NCBI GenBank assembly: GCA_035772405.1
Contig: JAYKKM010000147.1
Location: forward strand, 2,582,001 to 2,646,000
Origin: Chrysogorgia sp. JL179-B06
Taxonomy: Eukaryota > Cnidaria > Anthozoa > Scleralcyonacea > Chrysogorgiidae
Length of the DNA stretch: 64,000 bases
Direction of reading: 5' to 3'
The translations under genes were made by a program, and so were the position numbers. Position 1 is the stretch's first letter. The number at the start of each line of letters is the position of its first letter. Positions 8,522 to 18,395 of this stretch are shown piece after piece. The notes under the pieces were generated by a model. It worked only from the letters and a program-made list of their open reading frames with translations. It was not told the origin of the DNA and did no database searches.

Positions 8522-8614
8522 GATTTTTAGTGACGAAATACTAACGTTTCGAGCGGAGCCCTTCATCAGAGTAAGACGTCCGCTCGAAACGTCAATATTT
8601 CGTTACTAGAAATC
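8522..8614. repeat. Long hairpin with hammerhead-like core
   Basis: 36-nt arms (8522-8557, 8579-8614) match at 32 of 36 positions around a 21-nt loop. Outer arms aaggtggtaaa (8501) and tttaccacctt (8631) extend the foldback. On the minus strand the loop and left arm read CTGATGA (8563-8569), a 4-bp stem, GAAAC, then GTTAGTA, the order of a hammerhead ribozyme core. Copies: 19252, 31172, 36636, 44268, 54076, 60594. Confidence 0.6.
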
Positions 8615-8967
8615 ATGGCAGTTTACCACCTTTACCACCTTGAGTGAAAACAATAAGTGATAATTCATAAAGATGTTGCCGCGTGCCCATTACAAACTTT
8701 ACCCCGCACTAGCCAATATTCTATTCGCTCTCAATTTCTATGAGATGATAGATGGTCATTTATCACATCATGAGAAATCTCGAGCTCATAATCTTTAAAT
8801 ATAAATTCGCCATCGACAATCATAAAGGTACGCAGGCTCTGGGTACGAGATTGATTACATATTTATCATAGCATATTTCAAGATTAAAATTCAGAATAAT
8901 TTCCAACTGACATGAAACCAAAACGAAACATAAACGTATAGATGTAAACTCATATTAGTGTAGAAAA

Positions 8968-9014
8968 CGACTTACCAATAAACCATTAAAACGAAATCGT
9001 TTGTTGGTAAGTCG
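8968..9014. repeat. 16-bp stem-loop
   Basis: cgacttaccaataaac (8968-8983) pairs with 8999-9014 (one G-T) around a 15-nt loop. Confidence 0.7.
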
Positions 9015-9029
9015 ACACATACAGTTGTT

Positions 9030-9112
9030 ACGCTCGAAGCGAAACGACTTTGTGTTACATACTATAGCAAAACGACTTCAGGTTGTAGCGAAACGACTTG
9101 TAGCGAAACGAC
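9030..9112. repeat. gcgaaacgactt repeat cluster
   Basis: Four imperfect copies of a 12-mer gcgaaacgactt. Its reverse complement aagtcgtttcgc also occurs at 8292-8303. Confidence 0.7.
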
Positions 9113-9559
9113 ATGTCTATTGTCATTGCACACATTACAATGTGCATGCATGCGAAGCATGGAATTTTTATAGCGGTCGTTTTAATTCACAGATGAATAA
9201 AATAAAGATTTGATGAGTGTTTTTTAATAAACACAGAGCGTTCATATAAAAAGGTACCAACCATCCGTCCACAACCCTGATGTTTTTAAAAAATATATGG
9301 CGCCGCGTGATAATCAAACACGGAGTAAAATTTATATTAAGCCAGTGTCTGAACTACTGACTCAGTCATTACTTATGCGCAACTCTCATTCACTCTCATC
9401 ATTGATTGATCCAAGCCACAAGTCTCAAGTTCATACATTCTTCGTATAAATGTGGCTCCGGAACGCGTTCTGGAACGCGTTCGGAACGCGTTCTGGAACG
9501 CGAAGGGAACGCGTTCTGGACGAGAACGCAGCGTTAGGTTATTTCTGAGCAGCACTCTA

Positions 9560-10447
9560 CACAGCACCTACAATGTATTGAAGATATAATAGATTCACAC
9601 AATGTTGGTTGTATGATTTTGCGGATGATTGTCAGATGTATCTAGCTTTTAATTCTGGTGATAAGACATTCGCAATGGAGAAATTAAGAACACGTATTAA
9701 TGATATCATTATTTGGAACAAAAGGAATAAATTGTTATGTAATCCAGAAAAGACTGAAATCATCCATTTTTCATCACGCTTTACCAATAATTCACCTATA
9801 CACACCTTTACTATTGGTTCGACTGACATCAAACTTACAAATCAATTTAGTAATGTTGGTGTCATTTTCGATTCAAATTTTAATTTCCGTCCGCATATTA
9901 ACAATATATGTCGCGCGTCATCACTGGCAGGAAGGAACATTGGGCGTATTCGAAAGTATCTCTCCAGAGATCAGATAGGTAGACTGATACATGCGTTTAT
10001 AGCATCAAAGTTGGATTATTGTAACAGTCTGTTATATGGCCTTCCCTCCAGTGATATAAACAAACTGCAGCGAATCCAAAATATTGCAGTCAAGTTATTA
10101 ACTGGTGCCAAACGCAGAGATAGTATCACGGAAATTCTTGAGAAATTACACTGGCTACCAATAAAAGAACGGATTGTTTTTAAGATTTTATTGATCACGT
10201 ATAAAGCTATACACAACATGGCTCCTATTTATATATCCGACCTTCTCACAAAGTACATTCCAGCACGAAATCTGAGATCTGCCAGTAAGTCACTCCTGCA
10301 AGTAAGTCAACTCTCTGCCAGTAAGACACTCCTTGTGAGGTGCAGACTCAAACCTATGGACAAAGATCGTTCTCGTATGCTGCTCCATACCTATGGAATT
10401 CCCTCCCAGAAGATATTAAAAATTATAATAATATAAGTCTGAATTGA
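9560..10447 (+). pseudogene. LINE reverse transcriptase, C-terminal half
   Basis: Contains motif C as FADD (YDFADDCQMYL), CNPEKTEIIHFSS, LGVIFDSN and the typical C-terminal HWLPIKERIVFKILLITYK. A one-base shift separates the start (DSHNVGCMI) from the FADD frame. Another shift near 10340-10370 moves the conserved end (YAAPYLWNSLPEDIK) into a third frame that stops at 10445-10447. Confidence 0.88.
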
Positions 10448-10841
10448 CTTTATTATTGTATTTGGAAACATATTTTTAATCATAATTTAAACTTAGTATA
10501 TATTTTAGGATCATTGTAAAAAGCATTGAGACTTCGGTTTAATGCGTTTTTAAGAACTTTTATTATTATTATTCACATCTCTCAGGAGACGCCCAGTGAG
10601 AAAACGGTGTTATTGAAACAACGTCCTCTAGATATGAGTCAAATATTCTACCATTGAATGTCATTCCCAGAGCTAGGAATCCCCTCAGTTTTGTGAATGT
10701 TACCAATATATAACTGCTGCGCAGTAACAGATATTCATGATATGGCTGGCTTCATTCAAATATGCGAGTATATTCACAAATCGATGCTCAATCGTTTGAA
10801 TGTATCACTGCATAGAGATGTGAAATCTGAAAAAAATAAAC

Positions 10842-10923
10842 CGTAGTCGGCAGGATTTGAACCTACGCGGGGAATCCCCAACAGATTTCTAGTCTGTCGC
10901 CTTAACCACTCGGCCACGACTAC
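10842..10923 (-). tRNA. tRNA-Ser(AGA)
   Basis: Same gene as 112-193, with oligo-T terminator. Confidence 0.95.
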
Positions 10924-11007
10924 CTATATAGGAAATCAATGCATGCTACTTTAAATTATGCGAAATATACATTTACTTAAAATTGAGAAATTGGATTCAC
11001 TTTAAAA

Positions 11008-11078
11008 TCGAGCTGTTTTTATTGAAACAACATCCTCTCGATATGCAGTCGAATGCTCTACCATTGCACAACATTGGC
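11008..11078 (-). pseudogene. tRNA-Cys relic (278 type)
   Basis: Copy of 278-348. Confidence 0.7.
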
Positions 11079-11233
11079 AGAGAGTCCCCTCAGTTTTGTA
11101 TGTAACTGCTGCGCAGAAACAGATATTCATGATATGACTGGCTTCATTCAAATATGCGAGTATACTCACAAATCGAAACTCAATCGTTTGAATGTATTAC
11201 TGCATAGAGATGTGAAATCTGAAAAAAATAAAC

Positions 11234-11311
11234 CGTAGTCGGCAGGATTTAATACTACGCGACAAACCCCAACAGATTTCTAGTTTGTCTCCTTAACCAG
11301 ACCACGACTAC
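11234..11311 (-). pseudogene. Decayed tRNA-Ser(AGA) (504 type)
   Basis: Copy of 504-581. Confidence 0.85.
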
Positions 11312-11755
11312 CTAACCGCGCATCTATTGATACGAAATTTATGCATGCTACTGTAAATTATGCGAAATATCAACTTACTTAAAATCACTTCGTATTGAAA
11401 TAACGTTCGTTATGCAGTCGAATTCTCTACCAGTGAGCAACATTGCCAGAGAATCCCCGCAGTTTTGTCAATGTTGACAACATACTGCTATGCCGAAGAA
11501 GACGATCTAAAAGTAAGTGTAAATCTATAAGCATATAGACGCCCAATAAAAATGATAAATTTTCAAATTGATTGCAGTTACATATATGAAAAATTACAAA
11601 ATGTACGAGAAGGCTAAAAGGGAAATTCAAAAAGACTATGCCATTTAAAAATACTATGACTAATCCTAATCACAATCCTAATCCTAACCTAATCAAAGTT
11701 AATGAAAAGGTAAAAATTAAGATTCTCCTTTCTTATATTTTTCCAAAATATACGC

Positions 11756-11837
11756 CGTAGTCGGCAGGATTTGAACCTACGCGGAGAAACTTAAACATAT
11801 TTCAAGTATGTCGCATTAACCGCTCAAACACGAATAC
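11756..11837 (-). pseudogene. Decayed tRNA-Ser(TGA) (1026 type)
   Basis: Copy of 1026-1107. Confidence 0.75.
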
Positions 11838-12243
11838 CTAACCAGAGAAAGACATATTAGTATAAATTATTCGAAAATTATAATTACTACAATTAAGAAA
11901 TTGGATACACCATATTATCTATTATAGAGTCTGTGCTTTAGAGATATGTGCAAGAAAATGTTAAAGGAGCGGTCAGTATTCAACCAACGTACTCGCAATG
12001 CTCTACCACTGAGCTGAACTGGAATTCCTTTGATGTTTTTAAATTTTGTATTTCTGCTGCACCGCAGGCAAAGATAATCGAACAATAAATATAACCGTCA
12101 ACATTAAAATCGGATGGGAGATGGCCATCGCGATGCTCATTAGTTCGAGACATGTATTGATGCAGGTACAGAGGCCAGAGGTGATCTAAAATACAAAATA
12201 CTATGCACAATTATTTAGAAATTCACGAGCATGAAAAAGTAAT

Positions 12244-12313
12244 AGGCAGCGATCGAGATTGAACCAACGACCTCGATCTGCAGTGGAATGTTCTACTACT
12301 GAGCTACACTCCC
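12244..12313 (-). pseudogene. tRNA-Cys relic (1514 type)
   Basis: Copy of 1514-1583. Confidence 0.75.
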
Positions 12314-12789
12314 TTTCCATTCGTAAGTTCAATTTTCAATATATACTGCATAGCAGAGTCACAGAATGTAAGAATAAATAAGTCCCGCCCCTTCACATCA
12401 CTCAGGAAACGCCCAGTGAGAAAACGGTTTGCTATTGAACAACGTCCTCTCGACATGGCTAATTTGGAATCCGTAAACGGTCGGCACCACCTTTAGTGGT
12501 CGGTAGCATCTTTTTATTATGTATATTACAATGGGATTACATAAATATTGATTAATTATCAACCAAATATTTCAAGTTCGCTTGCATAGCTGAGTGGTCT
12601 GTTTATATTTACATGTATTTACATGTGAGGCCTTTATCGTTAGTTATTTCAATTTTGTATAGACTTAGCAACGCAGAATCAGAGAATGTAACAATAAATA
12701 TTGCTGGCTACATTTAAATATGCCAGTATCCTCACCAATTGAGCTGTATTGCTTTACAGAGATGTGCAGAAATCTCACAAAAAATAAAA

Positions 12790-12871
12790 CGTAGTCGGCA
12801 GGATTTGAACCTACGCGGGGAAACCCCAACAGATTTCGAGTCTGTCGCCTTAACCACTCGGCCACGACTAC
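12790..12871 (-). tRNA. tRNA-Ser(CGA)
   Basis: Same gene as 2060-2141. Confidence 0.95.
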
Positions 12872-13354
12872 CCAACCAGGTAGTTAAATATAAAAAAATT
12901 GTGCATGCTACTTTAATTTATGCGAAAGATTCATTTACTTAAATTCGGTTGATTTTCGCACAGTAAGACTACTCGCGGTGAGATCCTCGTTCGTTTTTCT
13001 GTATAGCTGAACAGAGATGAGAAATCTAAAAAGAAATAATAATATCATGCCAAAAGTACAACTACTTTACTTACCATAAAAAAATTGATTTCACCATATT
13101 ATCTGTTAGTGAAGACTGTGATTTAGAAACCTTGACATAAAAGTAAAAGGAAGTCAAATGCTCTACCACCGAGCAGCACTGCCTTTAGCGTTAGTTATTT
13201 CAATTTTGTATGTACAGTATGTTCCTGCAGTGCAGAGTCAGAGAGTGTAAAAATAAATATGGATGCCTACATTCAAATATGAGAATATCCTCACAAATCG
13301 ACCCTCGATCGTTTGAATTGCTTTACAGAGATGTGAAATCTCAAAAAAATAAAA

Positions 13355-13433
13355 CGTAGTCGGCAGGATTTGAACCTACGCGGGGAAACCCCAGCTTTCG
13401 TGTCTGACTCCTTAACCGCTAGGCCAGGACTAC
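13355..13433 (-). pseudogene. Decayed tRNA-Ser (2625 type)
   Basis: Copy of 2625-2703. Confidence 0.8.
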
Positions 13434-13917
13434 ATAACCGCTCTGGTGTTGATAATAGATTTATGCATGTTACTGTAAATTATGTGAAATATCAATTTAC
13501 TTAAAATCGCTTGATTTTCTAACTTTAAAAGTGAAATCGTTATGCAGTTGATTTCTCTACCACTGAGTAACATTGCCAAAGAGTCTTCGCAATTTTGTCA
13601 ATGTTGGCAACATACTGCTATGCCGAAGAAGACGATCTAAAAGTAAATTCAAATATAAGTATTGACGCGCCAAACAAAAATGTCAAATTTTCGAAGGTAT
13701 AGAAGTTACATATATGAGAAGTTACAAAATGCACGACAAGGCTAAAAAGTCCATGCCATTTTCAATAACTAGTCTAATCCTGATCACAATCCTAACTCTA
13801 ACCGCGATCCTAACATTAAACCTAACCCTAACCGTTGCTAATCCTAACCAAACCAAAAATAAAGAAAAGAAAAAAAGGAGCGACCCGCCTTCATCCATTT
13901 CCAAATAAATAATACGC

Positions 13918-13999
13918 CGTAGTCGGCAGGATTTGAACCTGTGCGGGGAATCCCCAACAGATTTCTAGTCTGTCGCCTTAACCACTCGGCCACGACTAC
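13918..13999 (-). tRNA. tRNA-Ser(AGA), hybrid with Ser-TGA
   Basis: Copy of the hybrid gene at 3188-3269, with the same TGA-type T-arm and 3' flank. Confidence 0.88.
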
Positions 14000-14083
14000 C
14001 TATATAGGAAATCAATGCATGCTACTTTAAATTATGCGAAATATACATTTACTTAAAATTGAGAAATTGGATTCACTTTAAAA

Positions 14084-14154
14084 TCGAGCTGTTTTTATTG
14101 AAACAACATCCTCTCGATATGCAGTCGAATGCTCTACCATTGCACAACATTGGC
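14084..14154 (-). pseudogene. tRNA-Cys relic (278 type)
   Basis: Copy of 278-348. Confidence 0.7.
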
Positions 14155-14309
14155 AGAGAGTCCCCTCAGTTTTGTATGTAACTGCTGCGCAGAAACAGAT
14201 ATTCATGATATGACTGGCTTCATTCAAATATGCGAGTATACTCACCAATCGAAACTCAATCGTTTGAATGTATTACTGCATAGAGATGTGAAATCTGAAA
14301 AAAATAAAC

Positions 14310-14387
14310 CGTAGTCGGCAGGATTTAATACTACGCGACAAACCCCAACAGATTTCTAGTTTGTCTCCTTAACCAGACCACGACTAC
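14310..14387 (-). pseudogene. Decayed tRNA-Ser(AGA) (504 type)
   Basis: Copy of 504-581. Confidence 0.85.
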
Positions 14388-14831
14388 CTAACCGCGCATC
14401 TATTGATACGAAATTTATGCATGCTACTGTAAATTATGCGAAATATCAACTTACTTAAAATCACTTCGTATTGAAATAACGTTCGTTATGCAGTCGAATT
14501 CTCTACCAGTGAGCAACATTGCCAGAGAATCCCCGCAGTTTTGTCAATGTTGACAACATACTGCTATGCCGAAGAAGACGATCTAAAAGTAAGTGTAAAT
14601 CTATAAGCATATAGACGCCCAATAAAAATGATAAATTTTCAAATTGATTGCAGTTACATATATGAAAAATTACAAAATGTACGAGAAGGCTAAAAGGGAA
14701 ATTCAAAAAGACTATGCCATTTAAAAATACTATGACTAATCCTAATCACAATCCTAATCCTAACCTAATCAAAGTTAATGAAAAGGTAAAAATTAAGATT
14801 CTCCTTTCTTATATTTTTCCAAAATATACGC

Positions 14832-14913
14832 CGTAGTCGGCAGGATTTGAACCTACGCGGAGAAACTTAAACATATTTCAAGTATGTCGCATTAACCGCT
14901 CAAACACGAATAC
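14832..14913 (-). pseudogene. Decayed tRNA-Ser(TGA) (1026 type)
   Basis: Copy of 1026-1107. Confidence 0.75.
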
Positions 14914-15319
14914 CTAACCAGAGAAAGACATATTAGTATAAATTATTCGAAAATTATAATTACTACAATTAAGAAATTGGATACACCATATTATCTATTA
15001 TAGAGTCTGTGCTTTAGAGATATGTGCAAGAAAATGTTAAAGGAGCGGTCAGTATTCAACCAACGTACTCGCAATGCTCTACCACTGAGCTGAACTGGAA
15101 TTCCTTTGATGTTTTTAAATTTTGTATTTCTGCTGCACCGCAGGCAAAGATAATCGAACAATAAATATAACCGTCAACATTAAAATCGGATGGGAGATGG
15201 CCATCGCGATGCTCATTAGTTCGAGACATGTATTGATGCAGGTACAGAGGCCAGAGGTGATCTAAAATACAAAATACTATGCACAATTATTTAGAAATTC
15301 ACGAGCATGAAAAAGTAAT

Positions 15320-15389
15320 AGGCAGCGATCGAGATTGAACCAACGACCTCGATCTGCAGTGGAATGTTCTACTACTGAGCTACACTCCC
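15320..15389 (-). pseudogene. tRNA-Cys relic (1514 type)
   Basis: Copy of 1514-1583. Confidence 0.75.
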
Positions 15390-15865
15390 TTTCCATTCGT
15401 AAGTTCAATTTTCAATATATACTGCATAGCAGAGTCACAGAATGTAAGAATAAATAAGTCCCGCCCCTTCACATCACTCAGGAAACGCCCAGTGAGAAAA
15501 CGGTTTGCTATTGAACAACGTCCTCTCGACATGGCTAATTTGGAATCCGTAAACGGTCGGCACCACCTTTAGTGGTCGGTAGCATCTTTTTATTATGTAT
15601 ATTACAATGGGATTACATAAATATTGATTAATTATCAACCAAATATTTCAAGTTCGCTTGCATAGCTGAGTGGTCTGTTTATATTTACATGTATTTACAT
15701 GTGAGGCCTTTATCGTTAGTTATTTCAATTTTGTATAGACTTAGCAACGCAGAATCAGAGAATGTAACAATAAATATTGCTGGCTACATTTAAATATGCC
15801 AGTATCCTCACCAATTGAGCTGTATTGCTTTACAGAGATGTGCAGAAATCTCACAAAAAATAAAA

Positions 15866-15947
15866 CGTAGTCGGCAGGATTTGAACCTACGCGGGGAAAC
15901 CCCAACAGATTTCGAGTCTGTCGCCTTAACCACTCGGCCACGACTAC
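15866..15947 (-). tRNA. tRNA-Ser(CGA)
   Basis: Same gene as 2060-2141. Confidence 0.95.
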
Positions 15948-16430
15948 CCAACCAGGTAGTTAAATATAAAAAAATTGTGCATGCTACTTTAATTTATGCG
16001 AAAGATTCATTTACTTAAATTCGGTTGATTTTCGCACAGTAAGACTACTCGCGGTGAGATCCTCGTTCGTTTTTCTGTATAGCTGAACAGAGATGAGAAA
16101 TCTAAAAAGAAATAATAATATCATGCCAAAAGTACAACTACTTTACTTACCATAAAAAAATTGATTTCACCATATTATCTGTTAGTGAAGACTGTGATTT
16201 AGAAACCTTGACATAAAAGTAAAAGGAAGTCAAATGCTCTACCACCGAGCAGCACTGCCTTTAGCGTTAGTTATTTCAATTTTGTATGTACAGTATGTTC
16301 CTGCAGTGCAGAGTCAGAGAGTGTAAAAATAAATATGGATGCCTACATTCAAATATGAGAATATCCTCACAAATCGACCCTCGATCGTTTGAATTGCTTT
16401 ACAGAGATGTGAAATCTCAAAAAAATAAAA

Positions 16431-16509
16431 CGTAGTCGGCAGGATTTGAACCTACGCGGGGAAACCCCAGCTTTCGTGTCTGACTCCTTAACCGCTAGGC
16501 CAGGACTAC
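16431..16509 (-). pseudogene. Decayed tRNA-Ser (2625 type)
   Basis: Copy of 2625-2703. Confidence 0.8.
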
Positions 16510-16993
16510 ATAACCGCTCTGGTGTTGATAATAGATTTATGGATGTTACTGTAAATTATGTGAAATATCAATTTACTTAAAATCGCTTGATTTTCTAACT
16601 TTAAAAGTGAAATCGTTATGCAGTTGATTTCTCTACCACTGAGTAACATTGCCAAAGAGTCTTCGCAATTTTGTCAATGTTGGCAACATACTGCTATGCC
16701 GAAGAAGACGATCTAAAAGTAAATTCAAATATAAGTATTGACGCGCCAAACAAAAATGTCAAATTTTCGAAGGTATAGAAGTTACATATATGAGAAGTTA
16801 CAAAATGCACGACAAGGCTAAAAAGTCCATGCCATTTTCAATAACTAGTCTAATCCTGATCACAATCCTAACTCTAACCGCGATCCTAACATTAAACCTA
16901 ACCCTAACCGTTGCTAATCCTAACCAAACCAAAAATAAAGAAAAGAAAAAAAGGAGCGACCCGCCTTCATCCATTTCCAAATAAATAATACGC

Positions 16994-17074
16994 CGTAGTC
17001 GGCAGGATTTGAACCTGTGCGGGAAACCCCAACAGATTTCAAGTCTGCCGCCTTAACCATTCGGCCACGACTAC
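16994..17074 (-). tRNA. tRNA-Ser(TGA)
   Basis: Copy of 6264-6344 with one substitution (17048) at the base of the anticodon stem. It converts an A-U pair to a G-U wobble and keeps the fold. Confidence 0.9.
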
Positions 17075-17218
17075 CTAACCGTAGAAGAACAACGCATGAA
17101 GTAATGCATGTTAGTATAAATTATTCGAAAATTATAATTATTACAATTAAGAAATTGGATACACCAGCTTATCTATTATAAAGGCTGCGCCTGAGAGATC
17201 TGCGCATGGAAACGGAAA

Positions 17219-17290
17219 AGGGAGAAGTCGTTATTCAACCAACTCCCTCTCAATCTGCAGTAGAATGCTATACCCCAACGTTGCACTCCT
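17219..17290 (-). pseudogene. tRNA-Cys relic (6489 type)
   Basis: Copy of 6489-6560. Confidence 0.7.
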
Positions 17291-17521
17291 GTTCCTTTAT
17301 TTAATTTTGCACGTATACTGCATCGCAGGCAAATATAATCTAATATATAACCGTCAACACTAAAATATATAACCGTCAACACTAAAATCGGATAGGAGAT
17401 GGCCAGCGCGATGCTCATTAGTTCGAGATGTGTATTGATGCAGGCACAGAGGCGAGAGATTATATAAAATACAAAATACTATGCACAATTATTTAGAAAT
17501 TCACGAGCATGAAAAAGTAAA

Positions 17522-17593
17522 AGGGAGCGATCGGGATTGAACCAACGACCTCTCGATCTGCAGTCGAATGCTCTACCACTGAGCTACACTCCC
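17522..17593 (-). tRNA. tRNA-Cys(GCA)
   Basis: Same gene as 6792-6863, with terminator T runs. Confidence 0.95.
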
Positions 17594-17713
17594 TTTCCTT
17601 TAGTAAGTTCAATTTTCAATATATACAGCATAGCAGATTCACAGAATGTAAGAATAAAGAAGGCCCGCCCCTTCAAGGAGGAAAGGAGAAAACAAAGAAA
17701 ACATGCTTGTGTT

Positions 17714-18393
17714 CTTTCACGGATTTTAAAACTGTATCCAAAACTGTTATTCAACGAATAATTACAGTCTCCGACAAAATCCTGTCAATTGGATCCAGTA
17801 ACAACAAACTTGGTTAAGGAATCTGGGATATTATCGGAAGTTATAACTGATATTGTTAATGGTTCGTTAGTTGGTGGTGAATTTCCTATAGAGCTCAAGC
17901 TAGCTATCCATTGTACGCCCATCAATTAAGAAATCGACTATGGATTCAGAATTATTCCCTAGTTATAGGCCAATATCACATTTGGCATTTTTATCAAAAA
18001 CTATTGGGAGAACTGCTGCAAGTCAAATCAATCCTTATCTTGTTGAAAACGATCTTTGTCCTAAGATTCAATCTGCTTATCGCAAATTTCATTCAACAGA
18101 GACTGCATTACTTAAAGTCTCAAATGATATATTCAGAGCAGTTGATCAGCATCAAGAAGTGGTATTGGTCCTCCTAGATCTCTCAGCTGCCTTTGACACA
18201 ATTGACCATCAGATTATTAATAGAAAGAATGAAAAATCGTTTTAGTTTTGATGGAAGTGCTCTCAGATGGTTTAGATTCTATCTACAAGATCGAGTTCAA
18301 TCTGTTAAAATTGAAAATTCAATATTAAAACCACGTCAAATACGTTATGGTGTCCCTCGAGGCTCAGTCCTAGGATCACTACTATTCTCTATG
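17714..18393 (+). pseudogene. LINE reverse transcriptase, N-terminal half
   Basis: Copy of 6984-7663 with the same stop and one-base insertion. Confidence 0.88.
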
Positions 18394-18395
18394 TA

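Larger units (their letters stand above)
8277..9092. repeat. 28-bp inverted repeats framing about 760 bp inside the Tc1-like element
   Basis: Left arm 8278-8305 (ttcgctacaaccttaagtcg...) and right arm 9065-9092 are complementary at 26 of 28 positions. This could be a nested foldback/MITE or remodelled internal DNA. Confidence 0.6.
7666..9557. mobile_element. Tc1/mariner-like DNA transposon, copy A
   Basis: Terminal inverted repeats begin CAGTACTGCTCAGAAATAAC on the left; the right end read inward is GAGTGCTGCTCAG followed by the same AAATAACCTAAC. Both ends are flanked by TA (7664-7665, 9558-9559). Removing it with one TA restores LINE coding FSMYTAP. It has subterminal AACGCGTT repeats, a transposase HTH fragment and nested inverted repeats. 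No catalytic DDE domain is recognisable, so it is non-autonomous. Confidence 0.88.
6946..10571 (+). mobile_element. 5'-truncated CR1/Rex1-like LINE, copy A, split by Tc1-like element
   Basis: Bounded by a short target duplication, ttca at 6942-6945 and 10572-10575, in a sequence that is continuous in tRNA spacers without the LINE (ccttcacatcactcagg type). It encodes only RT and the C-terminal region, and ends in a (TTA)n tail. The endonuclease and ORF1 are missing. The Tc1-like element occupies 7666-9557. Confidence 0.88.
1..10730. repeat. Higher-order tandem unit, copy A (10.73 kb)
   Basis: Position 1 corresponds to 10731, and the two units stay co-linear and nearly identical up to about 21250. 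The unit consists of a 3,076-bp repeat present twice, then Ser-TGA, a Cys relic, Cys-GCA and a LINE interrupted by a Tc1-like element. Non-gene stretches hold decayed tRNA copies, their duplicated flanks and transposon debris. I see no host exon. Differences from copy B are scattered single bases and a 23-bp contraction near 9470. Confidence 0.93.
10842..13917. repeat. 3,076-bp tRNA tandem repeat, copy 3
   Basis: Copy of 112-3187 within higher-order unit B. Confidence 0.92.
13918..16993. repeat. 3,076-bp tRNA tandem repeat, copy 4
   Basis: Copy of 3188-6263 within higher-order unit B, with private differences at 14246 and 16543. Confidence 0.92.

Noticed and set aside
9609..10436. Host gene with a 275-residue ORF
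   Set aside because: The FADD and HWLPIKERIVFKILL blocks identify it as the C-terminal part of a LINE RT; the apparent start is an arbitrary codon after a frameshift.
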